Assembly (NCBI RefSeq): GCF_013401555.1
Contig: NZ_CP058552.1
Location: forward strand, 1,984,001-2,048,000
Direction: 5' to 3'
Source: Paenibacillus sp. E222
GTDB taxonomy: Bacteria > Bacillota > Bacilli > Paenibacillales > Paenibacillaceae
DNA: 64,000 bases
Part shown: positions 17,331-26,726 of the stretch, piece after piece
Layout of the letters: the number at the start of each line of letters is the position of its first letter
Numbering within the stretch: the stretch's first letter is position 1
Notes under the pieces: model-generated
Database searches by the model: none
What the model was told of the DNA's origin: nothing
What the model saw: the letters and a program-made list of their open reading frames with translations, nothing else
Translations under genes and position numbers: made by a program

Positions 17331-18359
17331 ATGAGCAAGTTTCAATCGAAAATTAGTGGGAGCGCTGTTTACATTATTGCTGAAGTAGGGGTTAATCATA
17401 ATGGATCATTAGATCGAGCGCTCCAATGTGTAGACCAAGCTTTCTTATGTGGAGCAGATGCAGTGAAGTTTCAAACATTTAATAGCAAGAAGCTAGTAAC
17501 TAGGCATGCTCAAAAAGCAGAATATCAGGCTGAAAATACAGGTGATTACGGAAGTCAACTGGAAATGTTACAGCAACTTGAGCTAAGCTATTCCGATTTT
17601 ATAAAGATTAAGCAGTATTGCGACAAGAAAGAAATCGATTTTTTATCCACTCCATTTGATGAGGAAAGTGCAGATTTTCTAAATTCGATCCAAGTTAATG
17701 CATTTAAGATAAGCTCTGGAGATATGAATAACCACCCTTTTCTACAAAAGGTTGATCAATATGGACGTCCGATTATTCTTTCAACGGGAATGGCGGATTT
17801 GAACGAAATCAGAGAGTCGTTGGAGGTTATTACTAAAAGTGATGTTTCTCTGCTTCACTGTACTTCGGATTACCCTGCTCCAGTCGAGGACGTGAATCTC
17901 CATGCAATCCATACTATGGCATCTGAATTCAAAAAAGTTATTGGTTATTCAGATCATACTACGGGAATTGAGGTATCTATTGCTGCTGTTGCAGTAGGTG
18001 CGAGGATTATTGAGAAACACTTCACTCTTGATCGTTCCCTTCCTGGTCCAGATCATAAGGCGTCTCTAGAGCCAGACGAATTTTCAGCTCTTGTAAAGGC
18101 AATTCGTAAAGTTGAACAATCAATGGGCGATGGTGTTAAGCGCTGTATGCCTTCAGAACAGACCACAAGGTCTGTTGCTAGAAAGAGCCTGGTTGCTGGA
18201 CGAAGTATGAAAGTTGGAGAACAAATGCAAGAACATGATTTAGTTATCAAGCGACCTGGAACAGGTATTCCTCCCAAATATTATTTCGATTTTGTAGGCA
18301 GAACGCTTGTAAGAGATGTCGAACAGGATCAACTTTTGTCAAGGGAAGACTTTGAATGA
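17331..18359 (+). CDS. legI: Nonulosonic acid synthase (NeuB/LegI family)
   Basis: 342-residue phosphoenolpyruvate-dependent synthase that condenses PEP with a 6-carbon amino sugar to give a 9-carbon acid. NeuB barrel motifs include IAEVGVNHNGS (near the N-terminus), GADAVKFQTF, STPFDEESADFL, LHCTSDYPAP and IEKHFTLDRSLPGPDHKASL. A C-terminal antifreeze-like SAF domain starts near residue 280 (RKSLVAGRSMKVGE). The ATG at 17331 follows a run of G; an upstream in-frame ATG (17310) has no proper site. The stop overlaps the following gene by four bases. Confidence 0.92.
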   Translation: MSKFQSKISGSAVYIIAEVGVNHNGSLDRALQCVDQAFLCGADAVKFQTFNSKKLVTRHAQKAEYQAENTGDYGSQLEMLQQLELSYSDFIKIKQYCDKKEIDFLSTPFDEESADFLNSIQVNAFKISSGDMNNHPFLQKVDQYGRPIILSTGMADLNEIRESLEVITKSDVSLLHCTSDYPAPVEDVNLHAIHTMASEFKKVIGYSDHTTGIEVSIAAVAVGARIIEKHFTLDRSLPGPDHKASLEPDEFSALVKAIRKVEQSMGDGVKRCMPSEQTTRSVARKSLVAGRSMKVGEQMQEHDLVIKRPGTGIPPKYYFDFVGRTLVRDVEQDQLLSREDFE

Positions 18360-19498
18360 AAAAAATAGTTGTTGTTACGGGTACGCGTGCTGATTATGGA
18401 ATATATTATCCTATTTTAAAAGCAATAGAAAGAGAAGAGACATTAGAACTGCATCTTCTTGTAACAGGAATGCATTTGTCCCCAAAGTTTGGGAATACTG
18501 TTGAATTGATAAAAAAAGATGGATTCCAAGTATCTGCCCAAGTGGATTGTCTTTTACAAGGATCGACACATGGTAATATGTCTCGTTCAATAGGGCTGGC
18601 TATATTAGGCATGACACAGGCTATAGAATCCATTCAACCTGATACGGTAATTGTGTTGGGCGATCGAGGGGAAATGTTAGCAGCAGCAATAGTTACTTCA
18701 CATATGAATATCCCTCTGGTACACATACACGGGGGAGAGGTTACTGGAACAATAGATGAATCAGTTCGTCATGCGATAAGCAAATTGGCTCATATTCATC
18801 TTGTGGCAACTATACAAAGTCAAGAAAGATTACAGAGATTAGGCGAAGATTCATGGAGAATTCATGTTGTTGGTGCTCCAAGATTGGAAACGATAATGAA
18901 CACTGCTCTTCCGAGCCATAAGGAAACTTTTCATAAATACAATATTAATATTAAAACTAAAGGATATATTTTATTTGCTTATCACCCTGTTACGACAAAG
19001 ACTGCTGATCTAAAAATGTTAGAAAAAATGTTGAATGTTATGGTGAGAAGTGAGTTTGATATTATATGCATACAACCAAACTCAGATGCAGGATCAGATT
19101 CATTAGTAGAGATTTATAAACGGTACTATGAAACGGATAGTATTCAATTAGTTACTAATTTTGATCCGATAGAATATTTGTCGGTTTTACAGAATGCTAC
19201 AGTCTTAGTAGGGAACTCATCTTCAGGAATTATTGAAGCCGCTTCTTTTCATGTTCCAGTTATAAATATTGGTTCTCGTCAAAGTCGAAGAGAGCGTTCA
19301 TCGAATGTAATAGATATTATTGAGAGTGATAAAGCACTTGAAAATGCATTAGACCTAGTAACTTCTTCTGAGTTTAAACAGAAAGTTTCATTAACTCCTA
19401 ATGTTTACGCTAAAGAAAATACCAGTCAACTTATTGTAGAAGTACTAAAAGGCATAAGTAAAAGTGATTATATGATTCAAAAAATAATAACATACTGA
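18356..19498 (+). CDS. legG: Hydrolysing UDP-sugar 2-epimerase (NeuC/LegG family)
   Basis: 380-residue GT-B-fold enzyme that releases UDP while inverting C2. In the legionaminate route this gives 2,4-diacetamido-2,4,6-trideoxymannose for the synthase. Typical motifs are VVTGTRADYGIYYP (N-terminus), VLGDRGEMLAAA, HIHGGEVTGTIDESVRHAISKL and VGNSSSGIIEA. ATGA overlap with legI. LegG rather than sialic acid NeuC is preferred because the cluster also has a 4,6-dehydratase, aminotransferase and acetyltransferase. Confidence 0.88.
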   Translation: MKKIVVVTGTRADYGIYYPILKAIEREETLELHLLVTGMHLSPKFGNTVELIKKDGFQVSAQVDCLLQGSTHGNMSRSIGLAILGMTQAIESIQPDTVIVLGDRGEMLAAAIVTSHMNIPLVHIHGGEVTGTIDESVRHAISKLAHIHLVATIQSQERLQRLGEDSWRIHVVGAPRLETIMNTALPSHKETFHKYNINIKTKGYILFAYHPVTTKTADLKMLEKMLNVMVRSEFDIICIQPNSDAGSDSLVEIYKRYYETDSIQLVTNFDPIEYLSVLQNATVLVGNSSSGIIEAASFHVPVINIGSRQSRRERSSNVIDIIESDKALENALDLVTSSEFKQKVSLTPNVYAKENTSQLIVEVLKGISKSDYMIQKIITY

Positions 19499-19549
19499 TC
19501 ACATAGTTCTCATTTAATAGTCTTTATAGGACAGGGCGGGGGCTCTACG

Positions 19550-20179
19550 TTGGGATATATTATCTTTGGAACAGGTGGGCATGGGAAAGTTGTGTTAGAT
19601 AATCTAAGATCCATTGGTGAGGATGTCTTGGGGGTCATGGATGATCGATGGTCTGAAGCTGAGTGGAGAGGAGTTCCGTTTCTTGGTGGTATGGATCATC
19701 TTGAGCAGATTGTCAGGAAATACAGTAATTCCTTATTTATAGTAGCCATAGGTGATAATGCTACGAGAGGAAGAATTGCTACTTACTTTGAGCAGAGGGG
19801 CGTTCGTTTTGGAAAGGCAGTGCATTCAAGTGCTGTGATTAGTCCGGACGCTTGTGTAGGAGAAGGAACAGTAATTATGGCAAACTCTGTAGTAAACGCA
19901 GATGTTGTTGTAGGAAGACATGTAATTATCAATACAGGAACAACAGTGGATCATGATTGTAATATAAAAGATTATGTCCATCTTTCACCAGGTGTACATT
20001 TAGCCGGGCAGGTCGAGATTGGAGCTTATACCCATATTGGAATAGGAGCTTCATTGATACCGGAAATTAAGGTTGGAAAAGAGACAAGAATTGGTGCTGG
20101 TGCTTGTGTAATTCGTAACATTCCCGACGGTGCTACAGCGGTGGGCTGTCCAGCTAAAGTAATCAAAATTTCGAATTAA
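19550..20179 (+). CDS. legH: Left-handed beta-helix N-acetyltransferase (LegH/PglD/NeuD-like)
   Basis: 209-residue two-domain acetyltransferase. The N-terminal sugar-nucleotide-binding domain begins IIFGTGGHGKVVLDNL. The C-terminal hexapeptide repeats run from about residue 90 (VVVGRHVIINTGTTVDHDC, HIGIGASLIPEIKVG, IGAGACVIRNIPDGATAVG) with the catalytic His in TVDHDCN. It would acetylate the 4-amino group made by the adjacent aminotransferase. The TTG start has GGCGGGGG about 7–8 bases upstream. Confidence 0.85.
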   Translation: MGYIIFGTGGHGKVVLDNLRSIGEDVLGVMDDRWSEAEWRGVPFLGGMDHLEQIVRKYSNSLFIVAIGDNATRGRIATYFEQRGVRFGKAVHSSAVISPDACVGEGTVIMANSVVNADVVVGRHVIINTGTTVDHDCNIKDYVHLSPGVHLAGQVEIGAYTHIGIGASLIPEIKVGKETRIGAGACVIRNIPDGATAVGCPAKVIKISN

Positions 20180-20190
20180 GGGGCGAGTGG

Positions 20191-21336
20191 ATGGTGAAGC
20201 ATGATCGCATTTTATTAGCCTCGCCACATATGAGTGGTAAGGAACAGGAATATATTAAAGAGGCTTTTTCAACGAATTGGATTGCTCCTCTAGGGCCTAA
20301 TGTCGATGCTTTTGAAAAAGATTTGGCTGCCTACGTTGGGAGCGCAGGGGCTGTTGCATTAAGTTCAGGAACAGCTGCTATTCATCTATCGTTACTACTG
20401 CTTAATGTGCAGGCGGATGATATAGTCTTTTGTTCTTCTTTGACTTTTGCTGCCAGTGCCAATCCGATTTTATATCAGAAAGCTACTCCGGTTTTTATCG
20501 ATTCAGAGCCTGCAAGTTGGAATATGTCACCGATTGCTTTAGAACGCGCAATGAAGGAGTACTCAGCTAAAGGAAAGAAACCCAAAGCAGTTATTGTAGT
20601 GAATTTATATGGTCAAAGTGCAGATTATGACCCAATTGAACAAATATGTGCTGAATATGAAGTACCTATTATTGAGGATGCAGCGGAATCTTTAGGTGCA
20701 ACGTATAAAGGGAAAATGAGTGGCACTATTGGAAAATTCGGTGTTTATTCGTTTAATGGCAATAAAATAATAACAACTTCAGGCGGAGGAATGTTGGTTT
20801 CTGATGATATTCAGAGTCTTAGTAAAGCTAGATTTTTAGCGAGTCAGGCCAGAGATAAAGCCTTACACTACCAACATAGCCAAATCGGATATAACTACAG
20901 ACTGAGCAACGTATTAGCTGGTATTGGAAGAGCACAGTTGGAAGTGCTAAATGAACGAATAGTCCAAAAGAGAAAGATATTTAATCGATATTCTCAAATG
21001 CTCTCTTCTAAATATTCGTGTGACTTTTTGCCAGAATGTGATTATGGAAATTCAACAAAATGGTTAACTGTGATGTTGCTCGACCCATTGCAAGAATTAT
21101 CGTTAAGCACGAAATTAATTGAATATTTGGATGAGCATAATATTGAGTCCAGACCTGCCTGGAAGCCCATGCATTTACAACCTGTTTTTTCTGATTATGA
21201 TTACTTTGCCCATGACGAGGATGTAAGTTCTGATATTTTCCATAAGGGTATTTGTCTCCCGTCTGACACAAAGATGAGTCAAGAAGTTCAGGATATCGTA
21301 ATTGAGCGGATAAAGAATTTTTTGGACATGCACTAA
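20191..21336 (+). CDS. legC: PLP sugar aminotransferase (LegC/PglE-like)
   Basis: 381-residue DegT/DnrJ/EryC1-family aminotransferase converting the 4-keto-6-deoxy sugar to a 4-amino sugar. Motifs: NWIAPLGPNVDAFE near the N-terminus, LSSGTAAIHLSLL, IIEDAAESLGATYKG with the PLP-pairing Asp, and SFNGNKIITTSGGG with the PLP lysine (Lys192). The end of the protein has the usual RPAWKPMH. It closes the six-gene nonulosonic acid group. Confidence 0.87.
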   Translation: MVKHDRILLASPHMSGKEQEYIKEAFSTNWIAPLGPNVDAFEKDLAAYVGSAGAVALSSGTAAIHLSLLLLNVQADDIVFCSSLTFAASANPILYQKATPVFIDSEPASWNMSPIALERAMKEYSAKGKKPKAVIVVNLYGQSADYDPIEQICAEYEVPIIEDAAESLGATYKGKMSGTIGKFGVYSFNGNKIITTSGGGMLVSDDIQSLSKARFLASQARDKALHYQHSQIGYNYRLSNVLAGIGRAQLEVLNERIVQKRKIFNRYSQMLSSKYSCDFLPECDYGNSTKWLTVMLLDPLQELSLSTKLIEYLDEHNIESRPAWKPMHLQPVFSDYDYFAHDEDVSSDIFHKGICLPSDTKMSQEVQDIVIERIKNFLDMH

Positions 21337-21374
21337 ATAATAACATAATAGTTGAAGAATCATAACTATCCATT

Positions 21375-21410
21375 GTTAAACCTTGGAATTGATATAGTGT
21401 TTAACTTTTT
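21375..21410 (+). terminator. Weak terminator after legC
   Basis: GTTAAAC / GTTTAAC stem with a 17-base loop, then TTTTT. An A/T-rich stem, so only a moderate candidate; it overlaps the promoter candidate below. Confidence 0.4.
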
Positions 21411-21417
21411 CTATATA
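21389..21417 (+). promoter_or_regulatory. Candidate promoter of the CDP-sugar genes
   Basis: TTGATA (21389–21394), a 17-base spacer, TATATA (21412–21417), 41 bases before the rfbH-like start. It would give the CDP-sugar genes their own transcript. Confidence 0.4.
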
Positions 21418-21457
21418 AGAAAATTTGGTGAATTTATAGGGTTTAAGGAGTGTGCAA

Positions 21458-23020
21458 ATGATCACAGGAAGTATCATTCGTATAAAGGAAACTGGAATCT
21501 ATGGTGTGGTTGCTAATAAAGTCAATGAAGATAAAGTCGAAATCTATATTGTTGCGTTCGATGCCCCATATAGCTACGACGAAAAGTATAATATTGAAAT
21601 GACTTTGTCAGTATTTGAGCAAACAGTATATTTAGATATTTGTAATAAAGACACAATAGAGCCTGATAATCTTGTGACAATTGGTGAAGTTGATAAATTC
21701 TATCTCGAAAAAATATCCCGACTTGAAATACTCTCAAAAGTAGAAAACTATTACGATTTGTTCCATGCAGACAAGGATAGAGATTTCATTCCAAAAGTAT
21801 CCTCAGTTTCATATGGCGGACGTGTTTACGATGAAAAAGAAATGAGGAGTCTAGTTGACTCTTCACTGGACTTTTGGTTAACTGCTGGCCGATACAATAA
21901 GCAGTTTGAGCAAGAGTATGCTAATTTTCTTGGAGTGAGATATGCTCTTTTGACCAACTCTGGCTCTTCTGCTAACCTTTTAGCTTTTTCTGCCCTTAGT
22001 TCGCCTAAATTGAAAGATCGTCAGATCAAGCCTGGAGATGAGGTGATTACAGTTGCGGCAGGATTCCCAACAACAGTAACACCTATTGTTCAGAATGGTG
22101 CTATTCCTGTATTTATAGATGTGGATTTAGGAACGTATAACATTTTGGTTGACCGGATTGAGGCCGCTATTACTCCCAAAACCAAAGCAATTATGATAGC
22201 TCATACGATGGGGAATCCATTCGAGATCGACCAAGTTATAGAAATTGCCTCTAAGTATAATTTATGGGTTGTTGAAGATAACTGTGATGCCCTTGGGTCA
22301 ACTTTTAAAGGTCAATTAACGGGAACTTTTGGACATATTGGCACATCCAGTTTTTACCCGCCCCATCATATGACGATGGGGGAAGGTGGAGCGGTCTATA
22401 CAAACAATGCACTTTTAAAGTCCATTCTTGAGTCGTTCAGGGATTGGGGAAGAGATTGCTGGTGCCCTTCTGGCTGCGACAATACCTGCAATAAACGCTT
22501 TGGTTGGGAACTAGGCTCGTTACCGTTTGGATATGATCATAAATACACATATTCGCATATTGGTTACAATCTTCGAGTAACTGAGATGCAGGCAGCTATT
22601 GGAGTAGAGCAGTTGAAAAAGGTACCAAGTTTTACTCAAGCCCGCAGACATAATTTTAGTCGTCTTTTAGAGGGGCTTAAGGATTTAGAGGAGTTTTTTA
22701 TTCTACCAAGAGCTACGAGGGATTCGGACCCCAGTTGGTTTGGGTTTATTTTAACGTTACGCGATGGAGTGAAGTTTACAAAAAATGAAATTGTAGCTTA
22801 TCTAGAAGCTCATCGTATTCAGACTCGTATGCTATTCGCAGGCAATCTAACTCGTCAGCCTGCATTTCAACATGTCAATTATCGAGTTAGTGGGGGTCTA
22901 ACGAATACAGATAAAATCATGCATGATACATTTCTGGTTGGAGTCTATCCAGGACTTACAGTAGAAAAGGTAGATTACATGATAGAGACCATTCGAAGGT
23001 TTGTGCTTGAGAAAAAATAG
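21458..23020 (+). CDS. rfbH: CDP-4-keto-6-deoxyglucose 3-dehydrase (RfbH/E1-like) with extra N-terminal domain
   Basis: 520-residue PMP- and [2Fe-2S]-dependent dehydrase that removes the 3-hydroxyl of CDP-4-keto-6-deoxyglucose. The catalytic core begins near residue 95. FYPPHHMTMGEGG (299–311) has His in place of the PLP lysine of aminotransferases, as in E1. The Cys cluster RDCWCPSGCDNTC fits an iron–sulfur site. RfbH/E1 proteins are usually about 437 residues; here about 85 extra N-terminal residues (beta-rich, ITGSIIRIKETGIYGVV...) precede the core and are not recognised. The ATG at 21458 follows AAGGAG. No E3 reductase (AscD/DdhD) gene is nearby, so electrons may come from a general ferredoxin or flavodoxin system. 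Confidence 0.87.
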   Translation: MITGSIIRIKETGIYGVVANKVNEDKVEIYIVAFDAPYSYDEKYNIEMTLSVFEQTVYLDICNKDTIEPDNLVTIGEVDKFYLEKISRLEILSKVENYYDLFHADKDRDFIPKVSSVSYGGRVYDEKEMRSLVDSSLDFWLTAGRYNKQFEQEYANFLGVRYALLTNSGSSANLLAFSALSSPKLKDRQIKPGDEVITVAAGFPTTVTPIVQNGAIPVFIDVDLGTYNILVDRIEAAITPKTKAIMIAHTMGNPFEIDQVIEIASKYNLWVVEDNCDALGSTFKGQLTGTFGHIGTSSFYPPHHMTMGEGGAVYTNNALLKSILESFRDWGRDCWCPSGCDNTCNKRFGWELGSLPFGYDHKYTYSHIGYNLRVTEMQAAIGVEQLKKVPSFTQARRHNFSRLLEGLKDLEEFFILPRATRDSDPSWFGFILTLRDGVKFTKNEIVAYLEAHRIQTRMLFAGNLTRQPAFQHVNYRVSGGLTNTDKIMHDTFLVGVYPGLTVEKVDYMIETIRRFVLEKK

Positions 23021-23036
23021 ATTCGGAGGATCAGGT

Positions 23037-23831
23037 ATGAAAGTAGTCATTTTGGCGGGGGGATACGGCACCCGAATTAGCGAAGAATCTCATCTCAAAC
23101 CTAAACCTATGGTTGAAATCGGGGGTAAACCAATTTTATGGCACATTATGAAATTATATTCCCACTATGGGTTCAATGATTTTATTATCTGTTTAGGTTA
23201 TAAAGGATATGTAATTAAGGAGTATTTTGCTCACTACTTTTTGCATGAGTCGGATGTCACCTTTGATTTTACTACTAATCAACAAGTTATCCATCATATT
23301 CATGCTGAACCATGGAAGGTTACATTGGTTGATACGGGCTTGGAGACGATGACGGGGGGGAGGCTGAAGCGAGTAAAAGAGTATCTAAATAATGAACCCT
23401 TCATGCTTACCTATGGTGATGGAGTTTCTGATGTGAATATTAAGGAACTCGTTGAATATCATCAGAGTCATGGGAAACAAGCCACAGTTACAACGGTTCA
23501 ACCCAATGGTCGTTTTGGATCGTTGGAATTAGATGGGGATTCAAATGTGCTTGGTTTTAAGGAAAAGCCAAAAGGCGATAATGGATGGATCAATGGCGGG
23601 TTCTTTATTTTGAACCCGATAGTTATTGATTATATTGAAGATGATCAGACGATTTTTGAAGAAGAGCCATTAAAGAATTTAGCTTTGAATAATCAGTTAC
23701 AAGCATTTAAGCACTCTGGTTTTTGGCAGCCTATGGATACGTTGAGAGACAAGAACTACTTGGAAGAGTTGTGGACGAAAGGGAATGCTCCTTGGAGTGA
23801 AAGGAAATTGAAGGTGGAATTTAAATGGTGA
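23037..23831 (+). CDS. rfbF: Glucose-1-phosphate cytidylyltransferase
   Basis: 264-residue nucleotidyltransferase that forms CDP-glucose, the first committed step to CDP-dideoxy sugars. Features: VVILAGGYGTRISEESHLKPKP (N-terminal signature; Lys of KPKPM), TYGDGVSDVN for metal binding, and GGFFILNP. The ATG at 23037 follows CGGAGGATCAGG. Overlaps the dehydratase gene by seven bases. Confidence 0.93.
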   Translation: MKVVILAGGYGTRISEESHLKPKPMVEIGGKPILWHIMKLYSHYGFNDFIICLGYKGYVIKEYFAHYFLHESDVTFDFTTNQQVIHHIHAEPWKVTLVDTGLETMTGGRLKRVKEYLNNEPFMLTYGDGVSDVNIKELVEYHQSHGKQATVTTVQPNGRFGSLELDGDSNVLGFKEKPKGDNGWINGGFFILNPIVIDYIEDDQTIFEEEPLKNLALNNQLQAFKHSGFWQPMDTLRDKNYLEELWTKGNAPWSERKLKVEFKW

Positions 23832-24892
23832 ACAAGGAATTTTGGAAAGGGAAAAAAGTTTTTTTAACAGGTCATACAGGGTTTAAAGGGTCTTGGTTAA
23901 GTATATGGCTAAGCTCACTGGGAGCAGAAGTTACCGGATTTTCATTATCGGCTGTAACGAAACCTAGCTTGTTTGAAATTTGCCAAGTCGAGAATTTAAT
24001 TTATAAAAGCGTTATTGGGGACATTAGAGAGTATCATCCCCTAAGTGAAGCTATGCAGACCTCCCAACCTGAAATTGTTATACATATGGCGGCCCAACCT
24101 TTAGTGAGGGAATCATATAAATCTCCAGTTGAAACCTATATGACTAATGTTATGGGGACAGTCAATGTATTTGAAGCTGTAAGACAGTGTCAATCAGTCA
24201 AATGTGTTTTAAATGTAACTACAGACAAGTGTTATGACAACAAGGAATGGGTATGGGGTTACAGAGAAACGGAGCCACTTGGTGGATATGATCCTTATTC
24301 TAGCAGCAAAGCATGTTCAGAGCTGGTGACATCTGCTTACCGCGATTCTTTTTTTAATAATGAAAGTAGAAAGGTAGCGGTAGCAACAGCACGGGCAGGT
24401 AATGTCATAGGTGGGGGAGATTGGGCCGTGGATCGTCTTGTGCCTGATTGTATTCGTTCTTTATCGGCAGACGAGAGTGTTCAAATTCGAAATCCTAATT
24501 CAATTAGACCATGGCAACATGTTCTTGAACCTTTGAGTGGCTACCTTCTGCTATTAGAAAAGTTGTTTGAAAAAGGATCGGATTATGCAGAAGCGTGGAA
24601 TTTTGGCCCAGATGAATCTGATGCAAAATCAGTAGAATGTATCGTTCAAATGATGTGCACTAAATGGAGTGATTCTAACAAAGGATACGAGATTTCTGTT
24701 GGTGACCATCCACATGAAGCGACATATCTTAAACTGGATTGTTCTAAATCTAAAAAGGAGTTAGGTTGGAGGCCTAGATGGTGTCTGGAAAAGACGATTG
24801 ATCAAATTATTTCCTTTTCAAAGGCTGATCCTAACAAAGAAACTCTCCTTGATCTTTGTTTGAGTCAGATTGAAGAGCATCAAGTAACATAG
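23825..24892 (+). CDS. rfbG: CDP-glucose 4,6-dehydratase
   Basis: 355-residue short-chain dehydrogenase converting CDP-glucose to CDP-4-keto-6-deoxyglucose, the substrate of the RfbH-like enzyme. Rossmann motif FLTGHTGFKGSWLSIW, then HMAAQPLVRESYK, NVTTDKCYDN and the catalytic PYSSSKACSELV with the Tyr–Lys pair. GNVIGGGDWAVDRLVPD is characteristic of RfbG. Overlap with rfbF shows coupling. Confidence 0.93.
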   Translation: MVNKEFWKGKKVFLTGHTGFKGSWLSIWLSSLGAEVTGFSLSAVTKPSLFEICQVENLIYKSVIGDIREYHPLSEAMQTSQPEIVIHMAAQPLVRESYKSPVETYMTNVMGTVNVFEAVRQCQSVKCVLNVTTDKCYDNKEWVWGYRETEPLGGYDPYSSSKACSELVTSAYRDSFFNNESRKVAVATARAGNVIGGGDWAVDRLVPDCIRSLSADESVQIRNPNSIRPWQHVLEPLSGYLLLLEKLFEKGSDYAEAWNFGPDESDAKSVECIVQMMCTKWSDSNKGYEISVGDHPHEATYLKLDCSKSKKELGWRPRWCLEKTIDQIISFSKADPNKETLLDLCLSQIEEHQVT

Positions 24893-24907
24893 TTTGGGGG
24901 GAAGGAA

Positions 24908-26683
24908 TTGAAACTATCTGATTATGTAGTTCATTTCATAAAAGATCAAGGCGTTTCTCATGTTTTTGAGTTTATTGGAGGGGCAATTGTTCACCTACTT
25001 GATTCAATATCCAAAACTCCTGAGATTGAATGTATTTCAGTGAGACATGAACAAGGGGCAGCATTTGCCGCCGAAGCTTATGCACGTGTGAATGGCAAAT
25101 TAGGAGTTGCTATGGCAACCAGTGGTCCAGGGTCGTTGAACTTGCTTACAGGAATAGGTAGTTGCTACTTTGATTCCGTTCCTTGTTTATTTATCACTGG
25201 TCAGGTTAACACCTATGAATACAAATTCGATAGACCGCTTCGGCAGGTAGGTTTTCAAGAAACCGATATTGTTAGTGTTGTAAAATCCCTCACTAAATAT
25301 GCTGTGCTAATTACTGATCCAAAAATGATCAGATATGAGCTTGAAAAAGCCACCTATTTTGCTCAAAATGGACGTCCAGGACCTGTTTTAATAGATCTCC
25401 CAATGAATCTTCAGCGCGCTGATATCGAACCGGAGGAATTGCCAAGTTTTTTTAATAGCGAAGAGTATGAACTTCTTAGGCAAGGTACAGCATCGAAGAC
25501 TATTGCAGAAGAAAAACTCAATGAAATTATTGATTTGATAAGTTTCTCAAAAAGACCACTCGTGTTAGCAGGTGGAGGGGTTCGAAGCGGTGGTGCTCAA
25601 GGAGAGTTGGAAAAATTTCTGAGTCTCACAGGAATTCCAATTGTTAGTTCGCTAATGGGACTAGATGTTGTTTCTACAGAGTACAATCGTAGCTTTGGTT
25701 TGATTGGTTCCTATGGGCACAGATATAGTAACTTAGCCGTGGCCAATTGTGATCTTTTAATTATACTGGGTTCGAGATTGGATAGTAGACAAACCGGTAC
25801 TCGTCCAGACACATTTGCTAGAGCAGCTACCAAAATACACGTAGATATTGAAGCATGCGAGCTAAATGCTAAAGTACATGTGGACATTGCTATTACGGCT
25901 TCGATTAAAGTGTTTTTAACCGAGCTGAATATCAAACTAGCTAATTACAGAAAAAAACCTCTCGATTACTGGCTGAGCTTTATTAATGATCAAAAAAGCA
26001 AATATCCTACATTGTCATTTGTCTCTGAGGGTGTTGAGGTAGAACCAAATCAATTTATTGAGAAGTTATCTTTACAGGCAGGTCAAATTAATACAATTTG
26101 TTTGGACGTTGGACAACACCAAATGTGGGCCTCCCAGTCATTTAAGCTTTCTTCTGGTCAGAGATTATTAAATTCAGGGGGGATGGGAGCCATGGGATTT
26201 GCACTGCCTGCGGCTATCGGAGCTGCCCTATCCTCACAAAAAGAAGTCCTTGTCATAGCAGGAGACGGCGGTATTCAACTGAATATTCAAGAATTAGATA
26301 CAATTGTGCGTCTTGATTTACCAGTAAAAATAGTTGTATTCAATAATCAATCACTTGGAATGGTTCGTCAATTCCAAGACTTGTATATGAATGGCCGGAA
26401 ACAGTCTACGGTGAATCCGAATCCTGACTTTGGTCGCATCTTCCAAGCGTATGATATACCAAGCTTCTCAATTACATCAATGGACGAAATTGAGATAATG
26501 AAGGAGTTTTTTGATACCTCTGGGCCAGCTTTTTTGGAGGTCTTGTTGTCAAGCAACTCTGAAGTATATCCTAAATTGGTAGTTAACAGACCATTAGAAG
26601 ACATGTTTCCATATTTAGATCGACAAGTACTTAAAGAGATTATGTTGATCGATTTGGTAGATGAAATTGATTTCTCTAGTTAA
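24908..26683 (+). CDS. Thiamine-diphosphate enzyme, YerE-like acetyl-branching candidate
   Basis: 591-residue enzyme of the acetolactate synthase fold. The ThDP-activating Glu is Glu48 (VRHEQGAAFAAEAYARV). The ThDP/Mg site begins GDGGIQLNIQELD and ends VVFNNQSLGMV (about residues 452–480). A housekeeping acetolactate synthase is unlikely because there is no regulatory subunit or branched-chain amino acid gene nearby. In Yersinia the homologous YerE transfers a two-carbon unit from pyruvate to C4 of CDP-3,6-dideoxy-4-hexulose to make yersiniose. Placement after rfbH-rfbF-rfbG and before a reductase fits that role; substrate assignment is an inference. TTG start after GGGGGAAGGAA. Confidence 0.78.
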   Translation: MKLSDYVVHFIKDQGVSHVFEFIGGAIVHLLDSISKTPEIECISVRHEQGAAFAAEAYARVNGKLGVAMATSGPGSLNLLTGIGSCYFDSVPCLFITGQVNTYEYKFDRPLRQVGFQETDIVSVVKSLTKYAVLITDPKMIRYELEKATYFAQNGRPGPVLIDLPMNLQRADIEPEELPSFFNSEEYELLRQGTASKTIAEEKLNEIIDLISFSKRPLVLAGGGVRSGGAQGELEKFLSLTGIPIVSSLMGLDVVSTEYNRSFGLIGSYGHRYSNLAVANCDLLIILGSRLDSRQTGTRPDTFARAATKIHVDIEACELNAKVHVDIAITASIKVFLTELNIKLANYRKKPLDYWLSFINDQKSKYPTLSFVSEGVEVEPNQFIEKLSLQAGQINTICLDVGQHQMWASQSFKLSSGQRLLNSGGMGAMGFALPAAIGAALSSQKEVLVIAGDGGIQLNIQELDTIVRLDLPVKIVVFNNQSLGMVRQFQDLYMNGRKQSTVNPNPDFGRIFQAYDIPSFSITSMDEIEIMKEFFDTSGPAFLEVLLSSNSEVYPKLVVNRPLEDMFPYLDRQVLKEIMLIDLVDEIDFSS

Positions 26684-26726
26684 ATTCTTTTAATCACAAA
26701 ATACAGCATTATAGGGGTTTTTAATT

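Noticed and set aside
24908..26683. Housekeeping acetolactate synthase (ilvB)
   Set aside because: No ilvN/ilvC or leu genes nearby and the gene sits inside a sugar-nucleotide operon; the YerE-like role fits better.
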